Shown here: positions 8,084 to 17,357 of the stretch, piece by piece
Numbering within the stretch: the stretch's first letter is position 1
How the letters are laid out: every line of letters starts with the position of its first letter
Source: Aquihabitans sp. G128
GTDB taxonomy: Bacteria > Actinomycetota > Acidimicrobiia > Acidimicrobiales > Iamiaceae
Assembly (NCBI RefSeq): GCF_019048865.1
Contig: NZ_CP077604.1
Span: forward strand, 4,712,001-4,776,000
Length of the DNA stretch: 64,000 bases
Direction: 5' to 3'
Program-made: the position numbers and the translations under genes
Notes under the pieces: model-generated
Told to the model about the DNA's origin: nothing
The model's input: the letters and a program-made list of their open reading frames with translations, nothing else
The model's database searches: none

Positions 8084-8499
8084 GCTGCCGCTTCTCCTTC
8101 GGTGGGGTCGATCGGTTCGAAGCCGAAGGTCACGGCTTCGGTGCCGGCTTCGTCGGTGCCCATCACCGACGTGGTGAGGCGGACCGGCATGCCGAGGGTG
8201 ACGTGCTGGTCGTCGGGCTCGACGTTGACGATGTTGCCCCGCACGCTGGTGCCGCCGCAGTCGACGAAGCCGGCCACGAACGGCACGGGGACGCCGGGGG
8301 CGGCGAAGCTCACGATGGTGAACGCCTTCACCACGCCGGTGGTGTCGATGGCGGCCTTGGCGAACTCGGTGCCGCTGCAGCTGGCGCAGGCGTTGCGGCG
8401 GTCGAAGAACCGGGCCCCGCACGCGGTGCACTCGTTGGCGACCAGGTGCGGCTCGTCACCGAGCACCAGGTAGTCGACCAGGGGGATCTGGTTGGTCAC
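8080..8499 (-). CDS. DUF35 OB-fold protein with rubredoxin-like Zn ribbon
   Basis: 139 residues. GTG 8499 is chosen because GGAGGAA lies about seven bases upstream and family similarity begins at VTNQIPLVDYL. Residues about 25-45 hold the zinc ribbon CTACGARFF...CASCSG (two CxxC pairs); residues 55-125 form an OB fold (VVKAFTIVSF; RGNIVNVEP). DUF35 proteins bind CoA-thioester substrates or complete thiolase-like enzymes, as in the ChsH2 C-terminal domain with Ltp2. The 4-base overlap with the downstream thiolase supports a stable two-protein enzyme. Confidence 0.88.
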   Translation of the reverse strand: MTNQIPLVDYLVLGDEPHLVANECTACGARFFDRRNACASCSGTEFAKAAIDTTGVVKAFTIVSFAAPGVPVPFVAGFVDCGGTSVRGNIVNVEPDDQHVTLGMPVRLTTSVMGTDEAGTEAVTFGFEPIDPTEGEAAA

Positions 8500-8630
8500 G
8501 GGCGTTCCTCCGGCAGGGGTGGGGTGGTGCCGCCGGGCAGTCTGCACGGTCGGGCGCCGCCGTGCCGGGCCACCGCCCGGGTGCGCGAACCTGGCCCCGT
8601 GCCCCAACCCTTCGCCGCCCCGTCCCCCCG

Positions 8631-9561
8631 ATGAGCGCGCCCCGGTTCCGCCCTGACCTGCAGCTCGCCGACTGGGTGCTCGACCTCAGCCGGCCCGTGC
8701 TGATGGGCGTGGTCAACGCCAACCCGGACTCGTTCTCCGATCCCGGCCACCGACCGCTCGACGTCCAGCTCGACCAGGTGCGGGCCATGGTCGACGAGGG
8801 TGCCGGGGTGATCGACGTGGGCGGCCAGTCGGGCATCACCAACGTGGCCGAGGTCGACCCGAGCGAGGAGATCGACCGGGTGCTGCCGTTGGTCGAGGCC
8901 ATCGTCGCCGAGCTGCCCCAGGTGGTGATCTCGGTCGACACCTACAAGCCGCCGGTGATCGCTGCGGTGCTCGCCGCCGGCGCCCACATCGTCAACGACG
9001 TCAGCGGGCTCCGCTCCCCGGAGCTGGCCCCGCTGGTGGCCCGGCACCGCGCCGGGCTGGTGGTGATGCACACCGCGGCGCCGCCCAAGACCCGCCTGCA
9101 GTCGAGCGACCTGTACGGCGACGTGGTCGCCGACGTCACGGCGTTCCTGGCCGCCAAGGTGGCCGAGGCGGTGGCCGCTGGCGTCGACGAGCGGTCCATC
9201 CTCGTCGACCCGGGCCCCGACTTCACCAAGACCCCGGCCCAGACCGTCGAGGTGCTGCGGCACCTGGCCACGCTCAACCCCCAGGGGCTGCCGGCGCTGC
9301 TGGCCCTGAGCCGCAAGGACTTCATCGGGGCCCTCACCGGCACCCGCCCGAAGGAGCGGCTGGCCGGCACGCTCGCCGCCGTCGCCGCGGTGGGCAGCGG
9401 CTCCGGCGTGGTGCTGCGGGTGCACGACGTGGGCGAGGTGCGCCGCTTCCTCACCGTGCTCGAGGTGCTCGAGGGGGAGCGACCCGGTCGACCCGGAGCT
9501 GCGCCTCGCCGACGACCTGCGCTGGGCCGCCGGCCGCCCCGACGGCACGAAGGCGGTCTGA
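8631..9561 (+). CDS. folP: Dihydropteroate synthase homologue (apparent frameshift)
   Basis: A TIM-barrel pterin-binding enzyme: VNANPDSFSDPG near residue 25 matches the FolP signature, DVGGQSG is the second loop and LSRKDFIG the late pterin/phosphate motif. It would join p-aminobenzoate and hydroxymethyl-dihydropterin diphosphate in folate synthesis; no other folate genes are near. The frame leaves the expected path at a five-G run (9473-9477). With four Gs it reads EVLEGSDPVDPELRLADD and stops at 9561, four bases before the convergent neighbour; uncorrected, it would run about 90 bases into that gene. Corrected length 309 residues. A paralogue of unproven activity (FolP2-like) is possible. 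No clear SD before ATG 8631. Confidence 0.82.
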
Positions 9562-9565
9562 GCGC

Positions 9566-11623
9566 TCAGCGGGCCAGCGCGGTGCGGAGCTGGGCGGTCA
9601 GCCAGTGCTCCCAGAACCAGGTGGCCTGCACGTCTGTGAAGTGCATGCCGTCGTAGCGCAGAGCCGTGCCGTCGGCCCGGTCGATGGGCTTGCCGTCGGC
9701 GCACAGCACGGCGCCGGGGTCGATCAGGCGCACCCAGCCGCGGTTGCGGTCGGCCACCGCCCGGATCCGGGCGTTGACCCAGCGCACGCGGTCGGGGTCG
9801 TTGCGCTCGGTGCCGTAGGCCGTGCCGCTCTTGCCGTAGCAGGGCACGAGGGGGAGCACGGTGGCGGATCCGGCGAGGCGGTAGGAGTCGATGCGGTCCT
9901 GGAGCCGCGCCTCGACCTGGTCGGCGTAGGCCTTGCTGCCCACCTTCAGCAGGCGCCCGTCGAACCGATGGTCGTAGACCTCCCACGCGCCGGTGTAGAG
10001 CACCACCACCTCCGGCGAGCCGCTCAGGCCGATCTGCTCGGCCTGCCGCGCCTGCTGGCACGGGGCGCCGTAGCTGCGCACCTCGCCGGCCACGACGTAC
10101 TGGGCGTCGTTCGACATCAGGGAGCAGCCGAGCAGGGCGCGGTCGGAGATCGCGGCCACCTGGCCGACCTCGGGCGGCAGCTCCCAGCCCAGGCTCCAGC
10201 CCACGGAGTCGCCGGCGACCATCACCCGCAGCGGGGGCGTGCCCGGGGCGACGTCCTGGGGCAGCGTGCCGGGCGGGACGAGCAGCGGCAGCCGCTGGTC
10301 GAACGGGCCGTCACCGGGCCCAGGGTCGGAGGGGGCGAGGGGAGCGGTGGTGGTGGCGGGGTCGGCGGTGGTCGACGTCGTCGCCGAGGTCGGTGGCAGC
10401 GACCGCTCGGGCGCCAGGGCGGCGGCCGCCACCTGGTCGTCGGTGGCGCGCAGGTAGTTCGGCGGCTTGGGCGCGCCGGCGGTGGTGGCCACCACGATGG
10501 CCAGGACGAGGACCGCGACGGTCCCGGCCCGCCACGCCACGGTCCGGCCCGGCCAGTCGAGCGTGCGCAGCCGGGCGGGCTGCTCCACCAGCTCGTAGCT
10601 CACCGCGGCGAGGAGCACGGTGATGGCCACGATGGCGAGGTCGCTCCAGCCGCGGGAGAGGTGCACCACCTCGGGAAGGAACACCTGGACCGGCCACGAC
10701 CAGAGGTAGAGGCCGTAGGAGCGGCGGCCCACCCACGTGAGCGCCTCGTGGCCCAGCGCCCGGGCCACCAGGCCCTCGCCGCGGGCCAGCCCGGCCACGA
10801 CCACCACGGACAGGACGGCCAGGGCCTGGAACCCCCAGCGGTAGTACGAGACCTGCTGGTCGACCCCGAGCGCCAGCAGCGCCACCAGGCCGGCGCCCGC
10901 CACGAGGGTGGCGTGGCCCAGCAGCCGCGCCCGGCCTGGAGCGGCATCGAGGCCCGTCGTGATCCGCGGCCACGCGCAGGCGAGGACCGCGCCGGCCAGC
11001 AGGGCGAAGGCCCGGGTGTCGCTCCCGTAGTAGGCGCGGGCCAGGTCCGACGGGTCGGCCGCCGCCGCCAGCAGGGCGGCGGAGAGCACGGCGCCCACCG
11101 CGGCCACGAGGGCGAGCAGCCGGCGCCCGCCGGTCCGCACCACCACGGCCACCACCACCGGCCAGACGACGTAGAACTGCTCCTCGATCGACAGCGACCA
11201 GAGGTGCCGCAGCGGGCTGGGCGCAGCGTCGGCGAAGTACGACTGGCCGCTCGCCACGAACCGCCAGTTGGCCACGTAGGCCACCGCGGCCAGCGCGCCG
11301 GACCGCAGCCCGGCCAGGCGGTAGGCCGGGAGCCACACCTTGGTGGCCACCACGGCGGCGGGCACCACCAGCAGGGCCGCGGGCAGGAGGCGGCGCACCC
11401 GGCGGATCCAGAACGCGCCCAGGGCGATGCGGCCGGTGCGGTCGTGCTCCTGCAGCAGCAAGCGCGTGATCAGGAAGCCGCTCACCACGAAGAACACGTC
11501 GACGCCGCCGAAGCCGCCCCGGAGGCGGTCGAGGTGGTACGCCACCACGGCGGCCACCGCCACGCCCCGCAACCCGTCGAGCGCCGGGAGGTACCCGCGC
11601 CCCCCGGTAGACCTTCTGGGCAC
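9566..11623 (-). CDS. OafA/YrhL-type membrane acyltransferase with SGNH domain
   Basis: 685 residues. Residues 1-370 are an acyltransferase-3 membrane domain of about ten helices, with DGLRGVAVAAVVAYH (catalytic histidine), FFVVSGFLIT, a basic RRLLPA loop and HLWSLSIEEQFY. After a Thr/Ser/Pro-rich linker (about 405-440), residues 455-680 form an SGNH domain: nucleophile block AGDSVGWS, and DGMHFTD with the Asp-His pair. These proteins move acetyl or other acyl groups across the membrane and place them on polysaccharide, peptidoglycan or glycolipid outside the cell. Monocistronic and convergent with folP. Target polymer unknown. Confidence 0.92.
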   Translation of the reverse strand: MPRRSTGGRGYLPALDGLRGVAVAAVVAYHLDRLRGGFGGVDVFFVVSGFLITRLLLQEHDRTGRIALGAFWIRRVRRLLPAALLVVPAAVVATKVWLPAYRLAGLRSGALAAVAYVANWRFVASGQSYFADAAPSPLRHLWSLSIEEQFYVVWPVVVAVVVRTGGRRLLALVAAVGAVLSAALLAAAADPSDLARAYYGSDTRAFALLAGAVLACAWPRITTGLDAAPGRARLLGHATLVAGAGLVALLALGVDQQVSYYRWGFQALAVLSVVVVAGLARGEGLVARALGHEALTWVGRRSYGLYLWSWPVQVFLPEVVHLSRGWSDLAIVAITVLLAAVSYELVEQPARLRTLDWPGRTVAWRAGTVAVLVLAIVVATTAGAPKPPNYLRATDDQVAAAALAPERSLPPTSATTSTTADPATTTAPLAPSDPGPGDGPFDQRLPLLVPPGTLPQDVAPGTPPLRVMVAGDSVGWSLGWELPPEVGQVAAISDRALLGCSLMSNDAQYVVAGEVRSYGAPCQQARQAEQIGLSGSPEVVVLYTGAWEVYDHRFDGRLLKVGSKAYADQVEARLQDRIDSYRLAGSATVLPLVPCYGKSGTAYGTERNDPDRVRWVNARIRAVADRNRGWVRLIDPGAVLCADGKPIDRADGTALRYDGMHFTDVQATWFWEHWLTAQLRTALAR

Positions 11624-11824
11624 CCACTCGTGGCGCGGGCCGGGCCACCGGGGTACCCGTCGGAGCGTCGACCACCGGCACGAGATGCGACATTACCGAC
11701 ACCGTCGACCTCGACACCGTTCGGCGTCACCCATCGACGGAGCCGGCCCGACCACCCGGGCGGCCGCTGCGGCGGCCGAACTGGCAGGATGCGGCTCTCG
11801 CAGCCCGAGCAGGAGGACGCGCCC

Positions 11825-13012
11825 ATGGCGACCGCAGCGATGACCGACGTGGCGATCGACGGACCGGCCGTCGACCTGGTGGGCGCGCTGGACCTGGAGG
11901 AGACGCCCGACGGGCTGGTGCCCCGGCGGCTGCCGGCGTGGACCCGCCCGCAGATCCCCGACCTGTTCATGGAGGCCATGGTCAAGATGCCCTCGGGCGT
12001 GCGGCTGCGGTTCGCCACCGACGCCACCGAGGTGGAGCTCGACGTCCACGTCACCCACATCCGGCCCCTGCCCCTGCCGCTGCGCCCGTCGGTGTTCGAC
12101 CTCCTGGTCGACGGCCGGCTGGCTGCCCAGGTGCCCACCACCGTCGGCACGGTCATCTCCATCGACGCCCTCGACCCCTCGGCCAGCATCACCTTCGACG
12201 AGGGCCCGGCCACCACCGTCCGCTTCGACGGCCTCGCCGCGGGCACCAAGGTGCTCGAGCTGTGGCTGCCGCAGGGCTCGTCGGTGGAGCTCCGGGGCCT
12301 GCGGGTCACCGCCGGGGCCACGGTCGACGCGGCACCGGAGGACGAGCGCCCCCGGTGGATCCACTACGGCAGCTCCATCAGCCACTGCATGGAGGCCGAC
12401 TCGCCGACCGGCACCTGGCCGGCCGTGGCGGCGGCGGCCGCCGGGCTCGACCTGCGCAGCGTGGCGTTCGCCGGCCAGTGCCAGCTCGACCAGTTCGTGG
12501 CCCGCACCATCCGGGACCTCCCGGCCGACGTCATCACCCTGAAGGTCGGCATCAACGTGGTCAACGGCAACACCCTGAACGAGCGGGCGTTCTCCCCGGC
12601 CGTCCACGGCTTCCTCGACACCGTGCGCGACGGCCACCCCGACACGCCGATCGTGGTGGTGTCGCCGATCTTCTGCCCGTCGGCCGAGGACCACCCCGGC
12701 CCCACCGTCCCGGATGCGGACCGCAAGTTCGTGACGGTCCCCGGCCTGGAGGACCTGCGCGCCACCAGCCTCACCCTGGTGCGACTGCGCCGGGCGCTGT
12801 CGGAGATCGTGGCCCTGCGGATCGGCCTCGGCGACGAGAACCTCCGCTACCTCGACGGGCTCGGGCTCTTCGGCCCCGACGACGCCGGCGACCTGCCCGA
12901 CGACCTGCACCCGAACGCCGCGGGCTACCGGCGCATGGGTGCCCGCTTCGCCGAACAGGTCTTCGCCGAGGGCGGGGTGCTCGGCCCGATCTCACGCTCG
13001 ACGGAGGCGTGA
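11825..13012 (+). CDS. SGNH/GDSL-family hydrolase
   Basis: 395 residues from ATG 11825 with SD AGGAGG at 11811-11816. No signal peptide. An N-terminal beta-rich domain (about 40-165) precedes an SGNH hydrolase domain (about 170-390). The serine block is WIHYGSSISHC, the glycine/asparagine blocks lie in VAFAGQCQLDQF and KVGINVVNGNT, and the C-terminal DLHPNAAGY gives the Asp-His pair. The two-domain layout resembles carbohydrate-esterase or lipase-like SGNH proteins. Substrate unknown; an ester of intracellular origin is likely. Followed after two bases by the DinB-like gene, so probably an operon. Confidence 0.85.
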   Translation: MATAAMTDVAIDGPAVDLVGALDLEETPDGLVPRRLPAWTRPQIPDLFMEAMVKMPSGVRLRFATDATEVELDVHVTHIRPLPLPLRPSVFDLLVDGRLAAQVPTTVGTVISIDALDPSASITFDEGPATTVRFDGLAAGTKVLELWLPQGSSVELRGLRVTAGATVDAAPEDERPRWIHYGSSISHCMEADSPTGTWPAVAAAAAGLDLRSVAFAGQCQLDQFVARTIRDLPADVITLKVGINVVNGNTLNERAFSPAVHGFLDTVRDGHPDTPIVVVSPIFCPSAEDHPGPTVPDADRKFVTVPGLEDLRATSLTLVRLRRALSEIVALRIGLGDENLRYLDGLGLFGPDDAGDLPDDLHPNAAGYRRMGARFAEQVFAEGGVLGPISRSTEA

Positions 13013-13014
13013 CG

Positions 13015-13671
13015 GTGGCGAGCCCCGACACCTTCGCCCTCATCGCCACCGAGCGCCGTCGCCTCTGCAACGAGCTCGACCAGCTCTCCGAGGCCGACTG
13101 GGCCGCCGCCTCCCTGTGCGAGGGGTGGACCGCCCACACGGTGGCCGCCCACCTGACGCTGTCGTGGGCGGGCAGCAAGCTGGGCCTGGTGGCCAACCTC
13201 GTGCGCGCTCGCGGCGACCTGGGCGCCACCATCGACCGGTCGTCGCGGCAGCTGGCCGAGCAGCGGACGCCGGCCGAGTGCGTCGCCGACCTGCGGGCCC
13301 ACGCCGAGGACCGCACCGTGCCCCCCACCATGCCGCCCGAGGCGCCGCTCACCGACGTGCTGGTGCACGGCGCCGACCTCCTGCGCCCCTTGGGCCGGTC
13401 GGTCGCCGTCGGCCCGGAGGCGCTCGCCACCGCGCTCGACTTCCTCGTCGGCCCGAAGGCGGCGCGCGGCTTCCGGTCGGCCTCGCTCGACGGCCTTCGC
13501 CTCCAGGCCACCGACGTGGCGTGGCGGTGGTCGGCGCCCGACGTCGGCGACGACGGCGGGGCCCTGGTGTCGGGCCCGGCGCTGGCCGTCGCCGGGCTGC
13601 TCGTGGGCCGGCGCGCCTACGTCCCGGACCTCACCGGTCCCGGCGTCGCGCTCCTGGTGGGCCGGCTCTAG
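13015..13671 (+). CDS. DinB-like, TIGR03083-type mycothiol-dependent family protein
   Basis: 218 residues. GTG 13015 is preferred because GGAGG (13003-13007) is seven bases upstream; GTG 13009 overlapping the previous stop is also possible but sits on the SD. The N-terminal half is the four-helix DinB/maleylpyruvate-isomerase-like domain (ELDQLSEADWAAASLCEGWTAHTVAAHL), with histidines at the places used for the divalent metal (AAHL; LVHGADLL). Such proteins are mycothiol-linked thiol transferases or unknowns in actinobacteria. Reaction unknown; probably cotranscribed with the SGNH hydrolase. Confidence 0.85.
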   Translation: MASPDTFALIATERRRLCNELDQLSEADWAAASLCEGWTAHTVAAHLTLSWAGSKLGLVANLVRARGDLGATIDRSSRQLAEQRTPAECVADLRAHAEDRTVPPTMPPEAPLTDVLVHGADLLRPLGRSVAVGPEALATALDFLVGPKAARGFRSASLDGLRLQATDVAWRWSAPDVGDDGGALVSGPALAVAGLLVGRRAYVPDLTGPGVALLVGRL

Positions 13672-13724
13672 CAGCGGCCGGGCCGTGGTGTCGGCGGGCT
13701 GCGTCGATCAGCGGGAGGCAGCGG

Positions 13725-14795
13725 TCAGCCCCGCGCGGCCAGGGCGGCGAGCACGGCGGGCTCCCACCCGGCCAGGCCGCTCAGGTCGACCCGATCGACC
13801 GAGGTGTCGTCCTCGGTGATGATCCGGTTGCGGCCCTCGGCCTTGGCCTCGTAGAGCAGGTGGTCGGCGGCACGGAGCACGTCCATCGGCTCCTCGTCGG
13901 GACCGAGTCGCACGACCCCGCCGGAGAACGTGAGGCCGTCGCCCATGGCGCCGGCCATGCGGTGGAGGATCGCGCACGCCTGGTCCAGGCTGGAGTCGGG
14001 GAACAGCACCACGAACTCCTCGCCGCCCCAGCGAGCGAGGGTGTCGGTGGCCCGGACCACGCCGCGCCACGCCTCGGCGGTGGCGGTGAGGACGTCGTCG
14101 CCGGCCAGGTGGCCGTGGACGTCGTTGAACTCCTTGAAGTGGTCGAGGTCGAGCATGGCCAGCACGCCCCCGGTGCCGCCGGCCACCTGATCGGCCAGCA
14201 CGCCCGACACGTGGCGGCGGTTGACGAGCCCCGTCAGCTCGTCGTGGCCGGCGAGGATCCGGGTGCGGGCCAGCAGCTCCTCCCGGGTGCGGTTCAGGTG
14301 CTCGACCGTGAAGCCGACGGTGGCGGCGGTCAGGGTCGAGACGATGGCGGCCCGCCACTGCCCGGGCGGGTACGGCTCGCCGCCGATGAACAGGATCGGC
14401 ACGGCGTAGGTGGTGGCCACCAGCGCGATGGTGGCCGTCAGCTCGAAGCGTCGCCCGTAGAGGGCCTGCCAGATCACCGGCAGCAGCAGCAGGCCGCCGT
14501 AGGCGCTCACGCCGCCGCCGGCGGCGTGGCGCAGGAGCCCGACACCTGCGCAGGCCAGGGCCACCGGCAGGAGGACCGAGCCGTCGGGGAGCCGCTCCCA
14601 CGGCACGAGGACCGTGAGGGTCCCGGCGGCCAGGAAGCAGGCCCCGCTGGCGGCCATGACCGCCACGGCGTGGGCGGTGTGGGGCGGGAAGATGGCGAGG
14701 CCGTAGGCCAGCACGACCAGGGCCGCGAACGGGGCGAGGTGCCCGCCGCGCTGCTGCCAGCTGGATCCCGTCGCCGCCTCCATGCTCCGCATCAT
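13725..14795 (-). CDS. Membrane diguanylate cyclase (GGDEF)
   Basis: 356 residues if ATG 14795 is used (ATG 14783 equally possible; no clear SD at either). Residues 15-175 hold five or six transmembrane segments, residues 190-350 a GGDEF domain. The active-site motif is GGEEF, so catalysis is expected, and RATD sits exactly five residues before it (RATD-TLARW-GGEEF), the inhibitory I-site for product feedback. It should make c-di-GMP at the membrane in response to an unknown signal. No EAL domain or c-di-GMP effector was recognised in the window. Confidence 0.92.
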   Translation of the reverse strand: MMRSMEAATGSSWQQRGGHLAPFAALVVLAYGLAIFPPHTAHAVAVMAASGACFLAAGTLTVLVPWERLPDGSVLLPVALACAGVGLLRHAAGGGVSAYGGLLLLPVIWQALYGRRFELTATIALVATTYAVPILFIGGEPYPPGQWRAAIVSTLTAATVGFTVEHLNRTREELLARTRILAGHDELTGLVNRRHVSGVLADQVAGGTGGVLAMLDLDHFKEFNDVHGHLAGDDVLTATAEAWRGVVRATDTLARWGGEEFVVLFPDSSLDQACAILHRMAGAMGDGLTFSGGVVRLGPDEEPMDVLRAADHLLYEAKAEGRNRIITEDDTSVDRVDLSGLAGWEPAVLAALAARG

Positions 14796-15010
14796 CGTCG
14801 CGTCGGCACGATCACCTGAGCAGCATTCGTCCTTGCGTCGACAAAATGGGTCGTTCGGCCTGTTCCACCGCTTCTCGGGTACCGCCGGTCTCCGAACGGG
14901 CGCAGCGGCGGCGGGAGCGGTCCGGGGTTCACCGGGAACTCCCGGTTGGCCTTGGGCGGCCTCGGAGGTTGGTCCGCTTGGGTGGGTGGGACCCAACCCA
15001 GGAGAACGAC

Positions 15011-15295
15011 ATGCAGTTCAAACCCCTCCAGCTGATCGCCGGCGCCGCCCTCGTCGGTGGCATGGCCTTCGGCGGCGCCGCCCTGGCCTCGGCCCAGGAC
15101 GGCGGCACCACCACGACGCCGTCGACCACCGAGGCGCCCGCCGCCGGCCACCAGGGCACCGCCCCGGCCGACGGCACCGGCAAGGCCGGCTGCGACCACG
15201 ACGGCCAGGGCCGCGGGCAGGCCCCTGGCGAGGGCACCGGCTCGAGCTCGAGCTCGTCCGGCGCCACCACCCAGGCGCCCGACGCCGAGCTCTGA
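15011..15295 (+). CDS. Small secreted Ser/Thr/Gly-rich protein
   Basis: 94 residues from ATG 15011 with GGAGA about seven bases upstream. A signal peptide ends at ALASA-QD near residue 28. The mature part is short, without predicted fold: TTTPSTTEAPA, a His/Asp/Gly-rich stretch (CDHDGQGRGQ) with a single cysteine, and a run of serines. No family recognised. It lies about 100 bases before the MoxR operon on the same strand but need not belong to it. Confidence 0.7.
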   Translation: MQFKPLQLIAGAALVGGMAFGGAALASAQDGGTTTTPSTTEAPAAGHQGTAPADGTGKAGCDHDGQGRGQAPGEGTGSSSSSSGATTQAPDAEL

Positions 15296-15393
15296 CCCAC
15301 CCGGCGACCGGCCCCCACCCACCCGGTGGGGGCCGCTCGCCCCATCCCGACCGCGCTGACCCCGCCAACCCTGCGAGATCCCTGGAGAGCCCT

Positions 15394-16449
15394 GTGACCA
15401 CCACCGACCCCGACCTCGATGCCGAGGCCACCCGCCGCCGCCCCTCGCCCGACGAGGTCCTCGAGATCGCCCTGTTCGAGGCCAAGCGCATCCTCGTGGG
15501 CCAGGACCACGTGATCGAGCGCCTGTTCGTCTGCGCCGTGGCCCGGGGCCACTGCCTGCTCGAAGGCGCGCCCGGCCTGGCCAAGACGCTCGCCGCCGAG
15601 ACCATGGCCAAGGTGCTCGACGGCAGCTTCAAGCGCATCCAGTTCACGCCCGACCTGATGCCCTCGGACCTGGTGGGGACCCGGGTGTACCGGCCCTCGC
15701 AGGAGGCGTTCGACGTCGAGCTGGGACCGGTCTTCGCCAACGTGGTGCTGGCCGACGAGGTCAACCGCGCTCCGGCCAAGGTCCAGTCGGCGCTGCTGGA
15801 GGTGATGGCCGAGGGCCACGTGTCCATCGGCGGCGTCACCCACGCCGTGCCCGACCCGTTCCTGGTGCTGGCCACCCAGAACCCCATCGAGAACGAGGGC
15901 GTGTACCCGCTGCCCGAGGCCCAGCGCGACCGCTTCCTCATGAAGGTCCTGGTCGACTACCCGAACGGTCGCGAAGAGGCGGAGATCGTGCGCCGGATGG
16001 CCAGCCACCGACCGGTGGCCCGGGCCGTGCTCGGCAACGGCCGGCTCGTCGCCCTCCAGCGGGCGGCCGACGACGTGTTCGTCCACGACGCCGTCCTCGA
16101 CTACGCCGTCCGCCTCGTGCTCGCCACCCGCCAGCCGGCGGAGCACGGCCTCGGGGACCTGGTGCCGGTCATCGCCCACGGCGTCAGCCCTCGCGGCACG
16201 CTCGGCCTCATCGCCGCCGGCCGGGCCCTCGCCCTCATCCGGGGCCGGTCCTACGCACTGCCCCAGGACGTGTTCGACGTGGCCCGCGACGTGCTGCGCC
16301 ACCGGCTGCTGCTGTCCTACGACGCCATCGCCGAAGGCGTGCTGGTGGAGGACGTGGTGGAGCGCCTGGTCTCCACCGTGGCGGCGCCCCGGGTCTCGCC
16401 CAGCCAGGACGGGCCCGTCGTCCACGACCGGGTGGTGGCGGCGGCGTGA
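15394..16449 (+). CDS. MoxR-family AAA+ ATPase
   Basis: 351 residues from GTG 15394; GGAGAG (15384-15389) is only four bases away. Walker A GAPGLAKT near residue 65, Walker B VVLADEVNRA, sensor 1 in LATQNPIE, and a C-terminal lid domain (about 225-330). MoxR ATPases act as chaperones that insert cofactors or assemble partner proteins carrying VWA domains. The stop overlaps the DUF58 start as GTGA; VWA genes follow, so this is the standard MoxR-DUF58-VWA operon. Confidence 0.93.
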   Translation: MTTTDPDLDAEATRRRPSPDEVLEIALFEAKRILVGQDHVIERLFVCAVARGHCLLEGAPGLAKTLAAETMAKVLDGSFKRIQFTPDLMPSDLVGTRVYRPSQEAFDVELGPVFANVVLADEVNRAPAKVQSALLEVMAEGHVSIGGVTHAVPDPFLVLATQNPIENEGVYPLPEAQRDRFLMKVLVDYPNGREEAEIVRRMASHRPVARAVLGNGRLVALQRAADDVFVHDAVLDYAVRLVLATRQPAEHGLGDLVPVIAHGVSPRGTLGLIAAGRALALIRGRSYALPQDVFDVARDVLRHRLLLSYDAIAEGVLVEDVVERLVSTVAAPRVSPSQDGPVVHDRVVAAA

Positions 16450-17357
16450 CCGGGATCGACGGAGCCGGCCTCGCCGCCGGGGAGCGCTCCTTGCGCGAGC
16501 TGGAGCTGGCCATCGGCCGCCAGCTCGACGGCCTGCTCCACGGCGACCACCAGGGCCTGCTGCCCGGGGCGGGCACCGAGGCGGGGGAGGGGCGCCGGTA
16601 CCAGCCGGGCGACGATGTGCGCCGGATCGACTGGAACCTCACCGCCCGCAGCGGTGACGTCCACGTCCGCGACACCATCGCCGAGCGCGAGCTCGAGACG
16701 TGGTTCGTGGTCGACGGCAGCGCCAGCCTCGACTACGGGACGGCTCGCCACGAGAAGCGCGACCTCGCGGTCGCGGTGGTGGCGGCCTTCGGCTTCCTCA
16801 CCGCTCGCCCCGGCAACCGCACCGGGGCCGTCCTCTTCGACGGCGCCGAGGTACGGGTCGTGCCGCCCCGCGCCGGGCGAGGCCCGGTGATCGACCTGCT
16901 CTCCCGCCTCCAGAAGCGGGCCCGGACCGCGGCGTCCTCCGAGGGGCCGGCGGTCACCCTGGCCGACGCGCTGCGCCGCACCCGCCTGCTCGCCCCGCGA
17001 GGCGGGCTGGTGGTCGTGGTGTCGGACCTGCTCGACCCGTCCGACTGGCCCCGTGAGGTCCGTGCCCTCGGCGTGCGCCACGACGTCGTGGTGGCGCACC
17101 TCACCGACCCCCGCGAGGACGACCTCCCGCCGGTCGGCATGTTGACCCTGGTCGACCCCGAGACCGGGCGCCGCCACGAGGTCCAGACCTCGTCGAAGCG
17201 CTTCCGCCAGCGCTACGCCGAGGCCGCGGCGAAGCGCCGCTCGGCCACCGCCGATCGCCTGGCGTCGTGCCGGGCCGGCCACCTCGAGGTCGCCACCGAC
17301 GGCGACTGGCTGCGCGACGTCGTCCGCTTCGTGACCGCCAGGAGGCGTCGCCGGTGA
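16446..17357 (+). CDS. DUF58 domain protein
   Basis: 303 residues; GTG 16446 overlaps the MoxR stop. The DUF58 signature GRRYQPGDDVRRIDWNLTARSG lies near residues 48-70, followed by a VWA-like half: VVDGSASLDYG keeps a DxSxS metal site (DGSAS) and VVVVSDLLD the second strand. Such proteins are the usual partners of MoxR ATPases. No membrane segment, so probably cytoplasmic or peripheral. Downstream gene starts by GTGA overlap. Confidence 0.9.
   Translation: MTGIDGAGLAAGERSLRELELAIGRQLDGLLHGDHQGLLPGAGTEAGEGRRYQPGDDVRRIDWNLTARSGDVHVRDTIAERELETWFVVDGSASLDYGTARHEKRDLAVAVVAAFGFLTARPGNRTGAVLFDGAEVRVVPPRAGRGPVIDLLSRLQKRARTAASSEGPAVTLADALRRTRLLAPRGGLVVVVSDLLDPSDWPREVRALGVRHDVVVAHLTDPREDDLPPVGMLTLVDPETGRRHEVQTSSKRFRQRYAEAAAKRRSATADRLASCRAGHLEVATDGDWLRDVVRFVTARRRRR

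Noticed and set aside
14929-15010. Hairpin-rich leader before the small secreted protein as a riboswitch
   Set aside because: TTGGGT...ACCCAA and neighbouring repeats form small stems but match no riboswitch consensus I know; not enough support.
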